Virus record (IMG/VR): IMGVR_UViG_3300047157_000045
Location: 1 to 40,728 of that record
From: a virus
Reading direction: 5' to 3' (one strand)
DNA: 40,728 bases
Under the pieces are notes generated by a model, which was given only the letters and a program-made list of their open reading frames with translations, was not told the DNA's origin and did no database searches. Both the position numbers and the translations under genes were made by a program. This document shows positions 1 to 9,663 of the stretch, one piece after another (position 1 is the first letter of the stretch; every line of letters starts with the position of its first letter).

Positions 1-1198
1 AGGTGGTGAAGCTGAGTTAAACAAAGATGCTGTAAAGATACAAGACTTTAGTATGGCAAACAATCAAGCACAAGCTGATATGGCTATGGGAGACAGAGCT
101 GGATACCAAGATTCTGAAAGACTGCTTGCAAGAGATGTGGCTGCTGGTATGAATGATGGTCTTACAGAGCTTATGGCTAAAGGACAAGCACTTCAAGATA
201 GGTATGATGCACAAGAAAGAATACAAACAAAAGATAGAGTTTTAGACCAGCAATTTGATAGAAATCAAGCCGAGTATAAAGCACCTTTATTTGATGGCAG
301 TGCTTTAGAAGCTGCTATAGATTTAGAATACCCTGGGGCAAAACAAATTACTGATTTTGTAGATGCTATGGATGGTGATACAAATGCGTATAAAAAAATA
401 CTAGCTCAAGATGGTGAAATCAGTTCGGGCAGAGGAGGAATACCAGTTGAGATGCCAATAATATCAGATGGTGACTCAGAAAATATATTCCAAACTCAAG
501 ACGTTGACGCTGATGCTTACCAAAGAGCTTTAGATAAAGAGAGGTATCAGACACAAATTAATAATCCAACAGCAGATTTTAGTGGGTATATGAGAAACTA
601 TGGAGATGGTGGTGGATTTAAAGAGTCAGCTCCTGTTGTTAACCAAGCTGCGTTAGATAAACAAAGATACAACACTCAAGTTAACAATCCAACAGCAGAT
701 TTTAGTGGTTATATGAAAAACTATGGATCAGGGTTTAAAGAGCCAGCTCCTGTTGAGTCTCTTTTTAAAATAGAGCCTAGCGTGCAAAGAGAAATAGCAT
801 CTAGAGTTGCATCTGGAGGTGAAGCAGAAGGCAATGAATTAATGCTTGAGGCTATTGGTCTTGGCAATGTATTTACAGGAAGTAAAGTAAGCAATCCAGA
901 AAAGAAAAAAGCTGAAGCAGAAATTGTCAGCATATTTGCTGGCGGTCCTTCAAGAAAATCAGTTAAGTCAGAACCAGCAGTTGTCAAATCAACACCTAGA
1001 GTTAAAGTAGACTACAATAAGAACAAGCCTGTAGCAGTCAAGAAAACTAAACCTACTCCAAGAGGGCCACAGCCAGTTAAAGTAACAAGAACTACAGGTA
1101 GCAGAGGAAGCAGAGGTTCTTCTAGCAAGCCAAAGAGTTCATCACCTTCTCGTAGCTACAGTGTAGGACAGAGTGCTTACAGAAGGGGAAATAGATAA
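1..1198 (+). CDS. Internal virion-type protein, C-terminal part (continues from right end)
   Basis: The frame is open from base 2 with no stop upstream, so the ATG at 53 is probably internal. It encodes about 398 residues: Gln/Ala/Asp-rich N-terminal stretches, then two imperfect copies of a segment around NNPTADFSGYM (near 565 and 690), then a Lys/Ser/Arg/Pro-rich basic tail from about 1000. Base 1 completes the codon left open at 40728, so this is very likely the C-terminal half of the gene that starts at 39698. I recognise no catalytic domain. Its place after the other late virion genes and before a giant ejection-type protein suggests an internal core or tail-associated protein. The basic tail could bind DNA. 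Function is inferred from position only. Confidence 0.7.
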   Translation, partial: GGEAELNKDAVKIQDFSMANNQAQADMAMGDRAGYQDSERLLARDVAAGMNDGLTELMAKGQALQDRYDAQERIQTKDRVLDQQFDRNQAEYKAPLFDGSALEAAIDLEYPGAKQITDFVDAMDGDTNAYKKILAQDGEISSGRGGIPVEMPIISDGDSENIFQTQDVDADAYQRALDKERYQTQINNPTADFSGYMRNYGDGGGFKESAPVVNQAALDKQRYNTQVNNPTADFSGYMKNYGSGFKEPAPVESLFKIEPSVQREIASRVASGGEAEGNELMLEAIGLGNVFTGSKVSNPEKKKAEAEIVSIFAGGPSRKSVKSEPAVVKSTPRVKVDYNKNKPVAVKKTKPTPRGPQPVKVTRTTGSRGSRGSSSKPKSSSPSRSYSVGQSAYRRGNR

Positions 1199-1222
1199 TG
1201 AATAATTTTAAAGGAGAAAGAT

Positions 1223-2426
1223 AATGCCTTGTATGTACAACGGAATGCTGTAGTCAATAGGCAAACAAGGGTTCTTGCCAAGCTACCCTGAACAGCAACC
1301 TGGGTTGAAGGATGCACCGCAAGACTTCCAGTAGACGATAGAAACTTTTTTCAAAAAGCTGGATGGACCAATCAACTGGCAAATAACTTCTTGACATAGG
1401 AAGCAATGCTCTTCTTTTTGGAGGTGCTATGGCTATGGGTCCACTAGGAGGACCAGCTTATGTTCTGGAGGTCTCAGACTTCTTGCTGGTGCTGCTATGT
1501 CATCTAGAACTGGAAAGGTAATGGATAGATGATTTAGGAAAACCATGGGCAGTCTGTATTTACAGAACCTGTTCCTGGTGGTCCGAGTAATTCCAGGAGG
1601 TCAAAAATTGAAGCCTAAAATGTGTAATCAAACTACCAACCAGTGCAACCAAATTTTAATGGTCATCCTAGTGCCTTTTATGCAACAGACAGTCTTAGGA
1701 AGGGTAAGGCAGAGACTTTAAGTTCCTGGAAAAAGAGCTGCTGGTGTTGAACAGCATCAACACTGGAGCTGGTGCTAGGAATGGTTTGATATGCTTCTGG
1801 TGCAGATGAAAGAGCTCAGCAGCAACAGCTAGCTTGCTAAAACAACAGCTTGATCAGGTTATGGCTAGCCAAAAAGCATTTGATGCTGCATAACATCTAA
1901 AGCGTTGCTGCTGCTAAAGCAGAAGCTGACAGAGTAGCTGGTCTTAACCCTATGGAAAGAATGATGGAGAACCTAAAGACTCCTGGGTTTTTGAATGAAT
2001 CTATGAGTGGGGCTCCTGGAGACACTAGACTTAACAGACTAGGTCAATGCTTATGTCTTACTATGGCTCAACACCAAAACAAAGAGCTACTAAAACAGAC
2101 CCTATGCATACAATTTGCAGCAATAGAAAAGGGTGTAATGGATAATGCAGCAGCATTAGCAAAAGCACAAGCAAACTTTGTCATCACCGTTTGGCAAACC
2201 TTCTGTTAAAAATCTTGCTGATTCTTTGGTAAACAAAGTTAAGTCAGAGTTTGGAGACACTTGGCTTACTTTTGGAGCAGAGAAAGATGAGATTCCAGCA
2301 ATAGCAAATGCAGTTGCAATCAGAATTACACAACTAACACAGCAATATCCTGGTGCCGACCCAGCTCAAATTGAGGCAGAGGCATTTAAACAGATTGAAG
2401 AAGAAGGCTGGAAAAACGTAGCATAA
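1223..2426 (+). pseudogene. Heavily frameshifted internal virion protein gene
   Basis: An ATG at 1223 follows AAAGGAGAAAGATA, a good ribosome-binding site, but the frame stops after nine codons. Coding-like pieces continue in changing frames about every 30-100 bases: FFQKAGWTNQLA near 1350, ALLFGGAMAMGPLGG near 1410, MERMMENLKTPGFLNES at 1952, and KSEFGDTWLTFGAEKDEIP from about 2240 to a stop at 2426. The Gly/Ala-rich part resembles a membrane-active segment of an ejection protein. The next gene begins two bases after the stop, as in an intact operon, so one protein of roughly 400 residues probably existed. The density of shifts points to poor consensus sequence here. This stretch also contains the only CATG in the window. 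Confidence 0.55.
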
Positions 2427-2428
2427 TA

Positions 2429-5400
2429 TGGCACTTACTAGAGAGCAAGAAGAAGAAAGAATAAGAAGGCTTAGTGCTTTAGAAGCATCAACTGCCTCAG
2501 TATCTACAAATGCAAGGGGAAGGTTTGTCTGCCTTTGGTGACATTTTAGGAATAGATACTCCATCTGTTGATGCATTTGCTCAGAGCAAGACAAGAGAGA
2601 GCACTAGGTGGATTTCAGTCTAAATATCCTGGTAGATTGCTTGCGTCAGAAAAACCAGTTGAATGGTGGAAAGAAAAAGCTGCACTAAACTCTATGAATA
2701 CCATAGCTCCTATGCTTGGATTTGCTATAGGCAACACTATGAAAGCAATACCCACACCAGTAACCAGACTATTGGGTACTGCAATTAACTGGGGTACTGC
2801 AGCCACTACATACAATATGAATTTTGCAGACACACTTGCAGAGCACGAGCAAGCTGCTGGCAGAGAGCTGACACCAACAGAAAAAAGTTGGGCTGCAACT
2901 GTAGGTATGGGTGTAACTTATCTAGACCTGATCGCTCCAAGAAGAGGTGCTACTGAAACATCTAAGCTGTTGGCTAAATCCTTTGGCAAGGGTGGTGTTA
3001 ATGCAACAAAAGATTCTTTAGTTAAACTTGTCAATACAAATAGAGACAAGCTGGCTAAACAGATAGGCAAGGGTGCTAAGTTTGGTGCTGGTATTGTGGG
3101 CACAGAGATGGCTACTGAAGCTGGCCAGAAAGCACTGCAAATAGGAACAAGCCAAGACCCTGGAAAATTAAGTACGTCTGAAGGACTGCAAGAGCTAATG
3201 GAAGAAGCTGTTATTGCTGGTCCTATAGCTGGTGCTGTGTCTACTCCAGGTGCAGTTGGTGTGGCAAGAGAACAGAACAGAGACTTGTCTACTGCAAGAA
3301 GGTTGGTTAAGAATTACAACAGAGATTTGCTAGCTAATGCACCAGACACTTTAGATGCGGTTAAAGGGCAGATTAAACTACCAGAAGGTAAGGGCTATGA
3401 GTCAGAGTTTAAGTTACTTGCAGACAAAGGAAACAAGGCACTCAAGAGTCTTACTGGTGTTGATGTTAAAGAGTCAGCACAACAGCTAACAAGTGCCATA
3501 GCATTTAAAGGAACAGACCCACTACTTAAGCTAAGAAACAGAGCTAAGTCTGGTGCTGTATACCAAGGTGCTAATAGAATATTACAGATGTTCCAGGCAA
3601 CAGAGACTGGAACTGGTGAGCAAGGCGTGAGAGATAACTTCTTTAACTTGAAAGAAAGAAAGAGTGGTCAGTATCTCAAAGATGTAATCAACATAGTTAA
3701 CAGGTACTCAGACAAAAAGATGTTTATTGGTCAGATAGGTAAAGACATTAGTCCAGAGATGAGTGCTTATATACTACATAAGATAGACCCTAAGAGGCCC
3801 AAGGCAAACTTGCCAGCAGAATTTAAAGGTGACACAATACAGTTAGCTAACGACATACAAACAATAAAAGAAAAGATAGAAATTGTAAGAAAAGATATGG
3901 TAAACAGTGGCTTGCTGGCAGAGTCACAGTCAGTAGAGGATTACTTAACAAATCCAATAAGCAAAGAATCAGTCAAAGCTAACAAAGATAAATTCATTGA
4001 GCTTCTTGTTAAGTCCAGCCAGCAAGCAGTTAAAGATAAAGGTGGAAAGGTAAAAGAGATTACTAAAGAAGAGGCTACCGAAATAGCTAATGGTATTGTA
4101 AACGGTTATGACCCATCAGTTAGAATAGACAGACCAGATGACCCAGCCTTTGATGGACAAAAAAAGAAATCTTTTGAAAAATCTAGGAGTGAGGCTTGGG
4201 CAAACTTAGATGCACTAGCAGAAGCAGAAGGACTTAACTTTAGAGAACAGAATATAGAGAAGGTGCTTACCAATTACTTGCAGAATGCAGCAACCCGTGT
4301 TGCATCCGCTAACATTTTTGGAAAGGATGCATCTAAATTAAAAGCAGAGCTAGCTAAGTTGCAAAGTGCTGGAGAGATTACACAAAAAGAAGCAGACAGA
4401 GCTTATGATTTGTATGACGCATCACACAATATATACAAGAAAGATGCAAACCCAAATGCTTTGGCCGCATCTAAAGTTGCTACTACTATAGGTGCTATTA
4501 CACACCTAGGACTAGCAACACTATCATCACTATCAGAGCTTGCTTGGATAGGTGAGAGGGCTGGCTTTGGTAATATGCTAGCGACACTGCCTAAAGCATT
4601 TAAGTATGCAATAGATGGTACAAGAAAGGGTATGTCTGGTAAATACATAGAGCCTGGTGAGAGTGCAACAGCTATGGCTACACTAGGATTTAACTTAGAC
4701 CCAAGGGTCAATGAAAGGCTGGACCAGATATTTGCAACAGATACTAACAAGGTACTTAGCATTTACTTTAGAACACCACTAGGTGGTATGCTCACACAGT
4801 TTACTAACTTCAACAGGAACTGGGCTGCACAAGCGTGGATGGCTAACTTAAATCAAAGAGCCAACAGTATCATAGCTGGAGATATAAAAGACATAGACCA
4901 GCGTAGGCTTGACAGTGAGCTAAAAGAAAATGGATTGACTAGACAAGACTTTAGCCTGATCGCTAATGCATTCAGAGGTGAGAATGGTAGAGTCAAGATA
5001 GACATAACAAGAGATGACATACTGGACACAGTAGTCAAGAGAGAAACAAGACAAGTAGCACCAGCTAACAAGAAGAAAAAGAAGAAGGAAGATGTAAGAG
5101 AGCTTGATGTTACTGTAAGAGATTTACTTATACCTTGGATGCAAAAGGTAGTTGATGATGTTGTGGTACACCCAAGGGCTAGTAACAAACCACTGTGGAT
5201 GTCAGACCCTAGGATGGCTATCATTGCACAGCTCAAAACATTCCCAGTTGTGTTTGGTAATACAGTAGTCAAGAGACTTCTTAGAAAACTAAACCCAAAG
5301 CAGTGTACTCCAGACTATGGAGCTGCTGTTGGTGTGATAGGTGCTATTGCATTTGGTTACGCTGCTGTATACACAGGTGAGATGCTTAAGGATGCAATCA

Positions 5401-5720
5401 AAGGACAAGACTTTGAAGACCCATCATTTAAAGAGACTTTAGATAGGATGGGACTCACTGGTGCTCCAGGTATGATACTTGGTGCTGGTAGATTTGCTGA
5501 TGGTGCTGTGACTTCATTAGGTGGTACTGCTGTAGGTGCAATTGATACTCTATATGCTGATGTAATAACACCAGTGTGGACTGCTGATGAAGATGGCTTA
5601 GAAGATGTCAGTGTATTTGGCAATCTAGGAGATTGGTTTGCTAAGAGCCTTGATGGTTCTCTTGGTGCTGCTGGTGTAGGATTTAAACCAGCACAGAATT
5701 TATTTGGAGTAGATGACTAA
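2429..5720 (+). CDS. Giant internal virion (ejection) protein, frameshifted near its start
   Basis: The start is probably the ATG at 2429 (MALTREQEEERIRRLSALEA), three bases after the previous stop. Two shifts near 2518 and 2575 break the first 50 codons; after that, about 1,040 codons run uninterrupted from near 2580 to 5720. The protein is Ala/Lys-rich with long helical stretches and several Gly/Ala-rich hydrophobic segments (around 2700-2780, 3080-3270, 4470-4520 and 5310-5560). No lysozyme or transglycosylase motif is evident. Size and position among late genes match the large internal core proteins of podoviruses (T7 gp15/gp16 class) that leave the capsid and help DNA cross the envelope. 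That role is inferred from size and context, as no signature motif is seen. Confidence 0.6.
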
Positions 5721-6078
5721 TGGCTTGTGGAACAGAGATAGTACCTGGATACAATGAATTTAATAAAAAAGTAAAGAGGTTGCTAATGACCCAGCATTAG
5801 ATATGAAAATAAATCAACTCATATCTAGGCAATTTTCCTAACAAGAATCTCAAGTTAGGAATATGCCAATTGCATATGGTGATTCAATTGCTACAAGAAA
5901 AGGTGATGCAGTTACAGAAAAAATGCTTAGAAGACTTAAAGAGCAACAAAAAGCTGGTGTAATATCTGCTTCTGAAAGAAGAGCTAAGCTAGATGAAGAG
6001 ATAGAAAAAAATAGAAGAGCGTTTGAAATGAGCAAAGACTTTAGCAGAAAATCTTTCTTGGACCAGCTAGCTAGTTAG
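5720..6078 (+). CDS. Small coiled-coil late protein, frameshifted
   Basis: The ATG at 5720 overlaps the stop of the giant protein (TAATG). The first codons read MACGTEIVPGYNEF; shifts near 5775 and 5840 then separate VANDPALDMKINQLISRQF from the intact last part, MPIAYGDSIATRKGDAVTEK and onward, to 6078. Joined, it makes about 118 residues with a charged, probably helical C-terminal half. I do not recognise it. It is the last gene of the plus arm, and its stop lies 12 bp inside the 3' end of the converging minus-strand gene. It could be a minor virion component, but nothing specific shows this. Confidence 0.5.
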
Positions 6079-6450
6079 ACTTACATTTATATACCCTACT
6101 CTTTTGTTTATGTATTGCTGGCCACTGAAGTCAGTCTTTGATGGCATACGTCTGTCTTCCCAGCCAAAGTCATAGCCCTCTTCTCTTAGCTTGCTTATGT
6201 TAAATACATACTCACCCTCTGGTGTAGATATTATGTATAAAAATTCCTTTCCACTTTCGTCAGCCTGATCAAGGTTGGCTGTATACTTCTTGTGTTCTAT
6301 TAGTTGTGTATCGTAGTGTGTTCTTCTACATTTAAACTCAATAACATAATCTTCACTGTGCCCATCAAAGGTGCAGAACTCATTAGTAGTTGCTGTAATT
6401 AATGTCTTTAATTTATCAACAGCTATCCATTGCAATTCTTCTTGTGTCAT
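6067..6450 (-). CDS. PD-(D/E)XK nuclease-like protein, 127 aa
   Basis: The central block has the spacing of a PD-(D/E)XK nuclease core: an Asp in FCTFDGHSEDY (about residues 26-36) followed by a strand ending E-F-K in YVIEFKCRR (about 37-45). A hydrophobic strand, FLYIISTPEGEYVF, follows near residue 72. Such small domains act as phage nucleases or as restriction-endonuclease-like resolvases. The gene sits directly behind a RusA-type resolvase, overlapping it by four bases (ATGA), so a role in DNA branch processing or host DNA breakdown is plausible. I cannot name the family. It is the last gene of the minus arm and its 3' end overlaps the converging plus-arm gene. Confidence 0.5.
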   Translation of the reverse strand: MTQEELQWIAVDKLKTLITATTNEFCTFDGHSEDYVIEFKCRRTHYDTQLIEHKKYTANLDQADESGKEFLYIISTPEGEYVFNISKLREEGYDFGWEDRRMPSKTDFSGQQYINKRVGYINVSLTS

Positions 6451-6845
6451 AGCTTCTCTCCTTTTATCTCAACAACAACATAACTATCTTTATCTATACC
6501 GCCAAACTTTGTAATAATTTTTGGCACATAATCATAGTCATCATCAGCAATCACACCGCCTTTGACCAAAGCATCCATAAGAAACTTGTGCATAGGAAAA
6601 GTGTAGTTGTCTAAATCTTTTTTTCTTTTGTTGTTAAAGTACAGTGTGTATGAAGGTGTTATCTTTTTGTACTTAGGCAAAGTCTTTACAAACTCCTTGA
6701 CTACTTCATAGTAATCATCCTTGCATTTGCCTTTAGCGAAAGGATGTAGGTGTATAAAAACATTAAGACTAAGCAAGTTTGTTTTCTTGTTGTCTCCTCT
6801 ACCCTTTGAGTATGTGGGCATAGGCAAGATTCCCTTGCTTATCAT
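6447..6845 (-). CDS. rusA: RusA-family Holliday junction resolvase
   Basis: The sequence KKDLDNYTFPMHKFLMDAL (about residues 75-93) followed by GGVIADDDYDYV carries the RusA signature: a D-x-D-N pair (D77, D79), an Asp in the helix (D91) and an acidic D-D before the next strand (about 101-103). RusA dimers cut Holliday junctions with Mg2+ at these carboxylates. The length of 132 residues matches the family. In a phage this trims branched replication intermediates before packaging. The ATG overlaps the stop of the DUF3310 gene upstream (ATGA), and the ribosome-binding site GAGGAG lies inside that gene, so translation is probably coupled. Confidence 0.82.
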   Translation of the reverse strand: MISKGILPMPTYSKGRGDNKKTNLLSLNVFIHLHPFAKGKCKDDYYEVVKEFVKTLPKYKKITPSYTLYFNNKRKKDLDNYTFPMHKFLMDALVKGGVIADDDYDYVPKIITKFGGIDKDSYVVVEIKGEKL

Positions 6846-7075
6846 TTAAGTAACTCCTCTATTTGTTTCTCAATAAAGAACCTAGCTTTTCTTAAGTCTT
6901 CAATCTGTCCATCACCCTTATGCTTATGTTCCCACCTGCATAAATACTTACACGCACTTGCGGTTAGGTAATTCATATTCTGGTCTATTATAAAATCTAT
7001 TACTTCTATCTTTCCCTTTGTGTAATGACTAGGTGAGTTGACTACATCACCTATTTGCTCCAGTCCCTTTTCCAT
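6842..7075 (-). CDS. DUF3310 family protein (SaV-like)
   Basis: This 77-residue protein has the DUF3310 pattern: S-P-S-H-Y near residue 14, then GKIEVIDFI, an aromatic/Cys helix with KYLCRW, and a closing DLRKARFFIEKQI helix. The family is very common in phage replication regions and is sometimes annotated as a nucleotide kinase (SaV), although its biochemical role is poorly supported. Here it lies between a small Lys-rich gene and the RusA gene with overlapping ends, as part of the nucleotide and DNA metabolism block that begins with NrdJ. Family assignment is confident; function is not. Confidence 0.8.
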   Translation of the reverse strand: MEKGLEQIGDVVNSPSHYTKGKIEVIDFIIDQNMNYLTASACKYLCRWEHKHKGDGQIEDLRKARFFIEKQIEELLK

Positions 7076-7188
7076 AATTCCCTCGGCTTAGTTGTTTTGT
7101 TTTTCTTTTGTAATTCTTGGTAGAGTCTAGCAGTCTTGTCCAACTGAACAAGACCACTAGGTTTTTTGATTGGCTTACTTGCCTCCAC
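7051..7188 (-). CDS. Possible small Lys-rich protein, 45 aa, GTG start
   Basis: A frame opened by GTG at 7188 encodes VEASKPIKKPSG... and ends in KRDWSK at 7051. It starts inside the last codons of the membrane protein gene upstream and overlaps the start of the DUF3310 gene by 25 bases. The product is basic and Gln/Lys-rich with no hydrophobic segment. It fills the otherwise empty 99 bases between its neighbours. No strong ribosome-binding site precedes the GTG, so the call rests on gene packing and codon-like composition only. Confidence 0.35.
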   Translation of the reverse strand: MEASKPIKKPSGLVQLDKTARLYQELQKKNKTTKPRELWKRDWSK

Positions 7189-7414
7189 TCGTTATGTCTT
7201 TATCGAGTAGTTTCCAGATAATACCAGCAGCAATTATTCCTGCCAGTCCAGCGTTACCTAGTGTCCATACTATATCAAGTATAGAGCCGATTACATTTCC
7301 TGTCAGGAAGGCTACCTTCTGACCAAAAATAATCTGCAATACAATTGATAAACTAATCAGCTTGATGCCTACATCTATTGCACCATCAGCACCGTTCTTG
7401 ATTTTCTCTAACAT
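7175..7414 (-). CDS. Two-segment membrane protein, holin candidate, 79 aa
   Basis: The ATG at 7414 is preceded by AAAGGAGTTAAT, a strong ribosome-binding site; longer versions starting upstream lack one. The protein has a short charged N-terminus (MLEKIKNGADGAIDVG), a hydrophobic segment of about 20 residues (KLISLSIVLQIIFG), a short linker, a second long hydrophobic stretch from SILDIVWTLGNAG to IIWKLL, and a charged tail (DKDITSGGK). Size and topology fit a two-segment (class II) holin, which would permeabilise the inner membrane at lysis. It follows two tiny membrane or lipoprotein genes that could belong to the same lysis set. No sequence family is recognised. Confidence 0.5.
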   Translation of the reverse strand: MLEKIKNGADGAIDVGIKLISLSIVLQIIFGQKVAFLTGNVIGSILDIVWTLGNAGLAGIIAAGIIWKLLDKDITSGGK

Positions 7415-7442
7415 ATTAACTCCTTTATTATTTAACAATGTG

Positions 7443-7562
7443 CTATACAAGCCACCCTTTTCTAAGAGCTTCTAGCCACATAACTATGTAAACTAAACAC
7501 CCTGTAGAAATCATTCCCGCTACAAAGTAAGCGGTGTATAAAATGTTCTCTAGTATTTTCAT
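7443..7562 (-). CDS. Tiny single-pass membrane protein, 39 aa
   Basis: The ATG at 7562 overlaps the stop of the upstream lipoprotein gene (ATGA). The product begins MKILENILYTAYFVAGMIST and continues with a hydrophobic stretch to a charged end (WLEALRKGWLV). One membrane helix fills most of the protein. It is too short for most gene finders. The overlap with its neighbour and the good reading frame support it. It may be part of a small lysis or membrane-modifying set with the flanking genes, but no family is recognised. Confidence 0.5.
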   Translation of the reverse strand: MKILENILYTAYFVAGMISTGCLVYIVMWLEALRKGWLV

Positions 7563-7705
7563 TCTGTTTTCCACCCCGCACATTGTGTTGAATCAACTGG
7601 TGATTTACACTGTAGTTGTTCCATTCTTTCTTCAAACACACTACAGCTAGTGAGCAGAATAACTGCTACTTGCAACACTATTATTAAAAGTATCCCGTTA
7701 ATCAT
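7559..7705 (-). CDS. Small lipoprotein, outer-membrane spanin candidate, 48 aa
   Basis: The ATG at 7705 overlaps the NrdJ stop (ATGA), so translation is probably coupled to NrdJ. The protein starts MINGILLIIVLQVAVILLTSC: a hydrophobic signal followed by a lipobox-like L-T-S-C at residues 18-21. About 27 mature residues follow, with two further Cys. That layout resembles small phage Rz1-type outer-membrane lipoproteins. Against it, the signal lacks the usual N-terminal Lys/Arg and the mature part is not proline-rich. The next gene is a tiny membrane protein and the one after it a holin candidate, which supports a lysis role. This is an inference from motif and order. Confidence 0.5.
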   Translation of the reverse strand: MINGILLIIVLQVAVILLTSCSVFEERMEQLQCKSPVDSTQCAGWKTE

Positions 7706-9663
7706 TCTATTTCCCTTTCTTCTTCTACTAAATCTACAAGCTCACAGACACTACCAGTGCACGCCAGTGTCTTAGTACCTACTGTCATATCTGTCAGCTC
7801 ATATGTGCTAATCAAGTTCCAGTCGACAGACTTAGGCATTGTTTTTGCTAGCTCTGTGTACTGTTCTTTGGTGCAGTCTTCATATGGTGCTTGCTGATAT
7901 GTGTGGTCAGAGTGTGGTAAGAAACTAACACCACTGACTTCATCAAAGTGTTTGTATACCCACGCACCTACTTCCATCCACTCGTGTTCTCTCACACTAA
8001 CAGTAACACTAGGCTTATGCTCACAGTAATATCTTTGATACATAAGCCATAACTCTAGTTGTTCGATAGCACTTCTTTCATTCCTGGTTACTGCACCTTT
8101 AGGGGCTTTCATAGGGAATGTAAAGACCTTAACACTATTAGGTTTCATAACATCAGCCTCACAAGGGATGCCCTGATCTTCCATAAGTTGTGCTATTGGG
8201 TCTTTGGCATCTGCTCTTACTCTTCTAAAGTAATAGTCGTTGTGTCTAGTGTGTATGCCACTAGCACTGTCAACTAACTGACTGACTGTACCACTGGGTT
8301 TAATAGCGGTGGTTGCAGTAGCTTGCTTAATGCCTAATGCTGCAGACCATTTCTTGTTTGTTGCTACGGTCTGCTTTCTGAGTTCGGTTAAGAAGTCTGG
8401 CAAAGATTTTTTAGTGTGGTATCCTCTGCTTGAACTTCCGTTCATAAATGAGTTGTCCATTATACCAGTTAATGACACGCCCAAGAGAGCTTCTTCTTCT
8501 GTATTGTGAACCCACTTAGGCCTTAATCTTTTGATGTCAGTAAGAGAAGCCTGGAACGTGCCCAGTATAGTAGCCAACTTAACCTTGCGTAGTATGTCAT
8601 CTTGCTTGTCTTCTGCTCTAACTACTACTTCAGTTAGATTACAGAACTGCCCATCTCTTAATATAATTTCACTGCAAGGATTGCATCCGAAGTCGTGCTC
8701 AGTATCACGTCTGCCTATAGATGCTACTTGTTTAATTGCTGCCTCTCTGTTAAAGATTCCACGCTCACCAGACTTAGACTCATAAAGCGATAGCCATTCC
8801 TTCATAAAGATTCCTATGTCTGGCTTCTCTGTGTAACACACACTGTTGTTACTAAGTGCCATCTCTGGTGTATCAGACCACCACTGACCAGACTTAGCAT
8901 TACGCATACGCTCATCAGTTAAGTTAGATAAAGAGATCAGGGCACTTCGTCTAACACCACCCACTACAACTACCTCTGCTACCTTACACATCATACGGTG
9001 GCACTCATAGCTGGTTAGCTTACGGCCTACTGCATCTTTAAACATATTGGTAGCAAAATTAAATAAATCTAGTAGTGGCTCTGGACCACTGGCTCTGCCA
9101 CCAAACTTACTTAGCCTGGCACCTTTAGGTCTTACTCTAGAGAAGTCCCACTTAGGCATCTCACCGTTGTATAAATAGTTAATTAGTTTTCTGAATGCAG
9201 ACTGCCAACCTTCCTTGCTGTCTTGCACTACTACGATGTCATCAACATCAATCATTTCTTCTGGCACTTCTGGTAGCTTGTTAGTGTGTTGTCTCTCTAC
9301 ACTAAAGCCCACTCCAGTACCGTGCATAAGCACATACAAACATTCATCAAATGCTTTGGGGTGGTCAACACTAAGATAAGCACAGTTGTATCCAGCTATG
9401 TTGTTGTCTTTAAGTGCTGGACCAGCAGTCATTAAAGCTCTCATACTAGGCATAACATCTAAGTTAAGCACAGCTTCTTCAAGAATCTTTCTAGTCTTAG
9501 CAGTAAGCTCGCCTTCAGTATTTTCTTTTAGGTGCTCTTCCATAAAGTCAAAGTACCTAGCTACAGTTTCTTCCCACGTCTCTCGCCTATTTTTTTCAGG
9601 CAGCCACCTTGCATATCTGCTAAGTGCTATAAAATTTTGGTAATCATTTGGTAGTGTGTTCAT
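7702..9663 (-). CDS. nrdJ: Adenosylcobalamin-dependent class II ribonucleotide reductase
   Basis: This 653-residue protein reduces ribonucleotides to deoxynucleotides for phage DNA synthesis, using a coenzyme-B12 radical. Visible signatures are the barrel motif N-P-C-S-E-I (about residue 330, with the radical-bearing Cys), GGVRRSALISL near 235, and a C-terminal C-T-G-S-V-C pair near 640 that would re-reduce the active site. Length and C-terminal pattern fit the monomeric triphosphate reductase type (Lactobacillus leichmannii RTPR group). The frame is uninterrupted. It lies between a small membrane protein gene (ATGA overlap, upstream) and the lipoprotein gene (ATGA overlap, downstream). Use of B12 implies that the host makes or imports cobalamin. 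Confidence 0.93.
   Translation of the reverse strand: MNTLPNDYQNFIALSRYARWLPEKNRRETWEETVARYFDFMEEHLKENTEGELTAKTRKILEEAVLNLDVMPSMRALMTAGPALKDNNIAGYNCAYLSVDHPKAFDECLYVLMHGTGVGFSVERQHTNKLPEVPEEMIDVDDIVVVQDSKEGWQSAFRKLINYLYNGEMPKWDFSRVRPKGARLSKFGGRASGPEPLLDLFNFATNMFKDAVGRKLTSYECHRMMCKVAEVVVVGGVRRSALISLSNLTDERMRNAKSGQWWSDTPEMALSNNSVCYTEKPDIGIFMKEWLSLYESKSGERGIFNREAAIKQVASIGRRDTEHDFGCNPCSEIILRDGQFCNLTEVVVRAEDKQDDILRKVKLATILGTFQASLTDIKRLRPKWVHNTEEEALLGVSLTGIMDNSFMNGSSSRGYHTKKSLPDFLTELRKQTVATNKKWSAALGIKQATATTAIKPSGTVSQLVDSASGIHTRHNDYYFRRVRADAKDPIAQLMEDQGIPCEADVMKPNSVKVFTFPMKAPKGAVTRNERSAIEQLELWLMYQRYYCEHKPSVTVSVREHEWMEVGAWVYKHFDEVSGVSFLPHSDHTYQQAPYEDCTKEQYTELAKTMPKSVDWNLISTYELTDMTVGTKTLACTGSVCELVDLVEEEREIE

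Noticed and set aside
4853-5272. Minus-strand open frame, 139 codons
   Set aside because: Ser/Thr/Leu-rich shadow of the giant internal virion protein.
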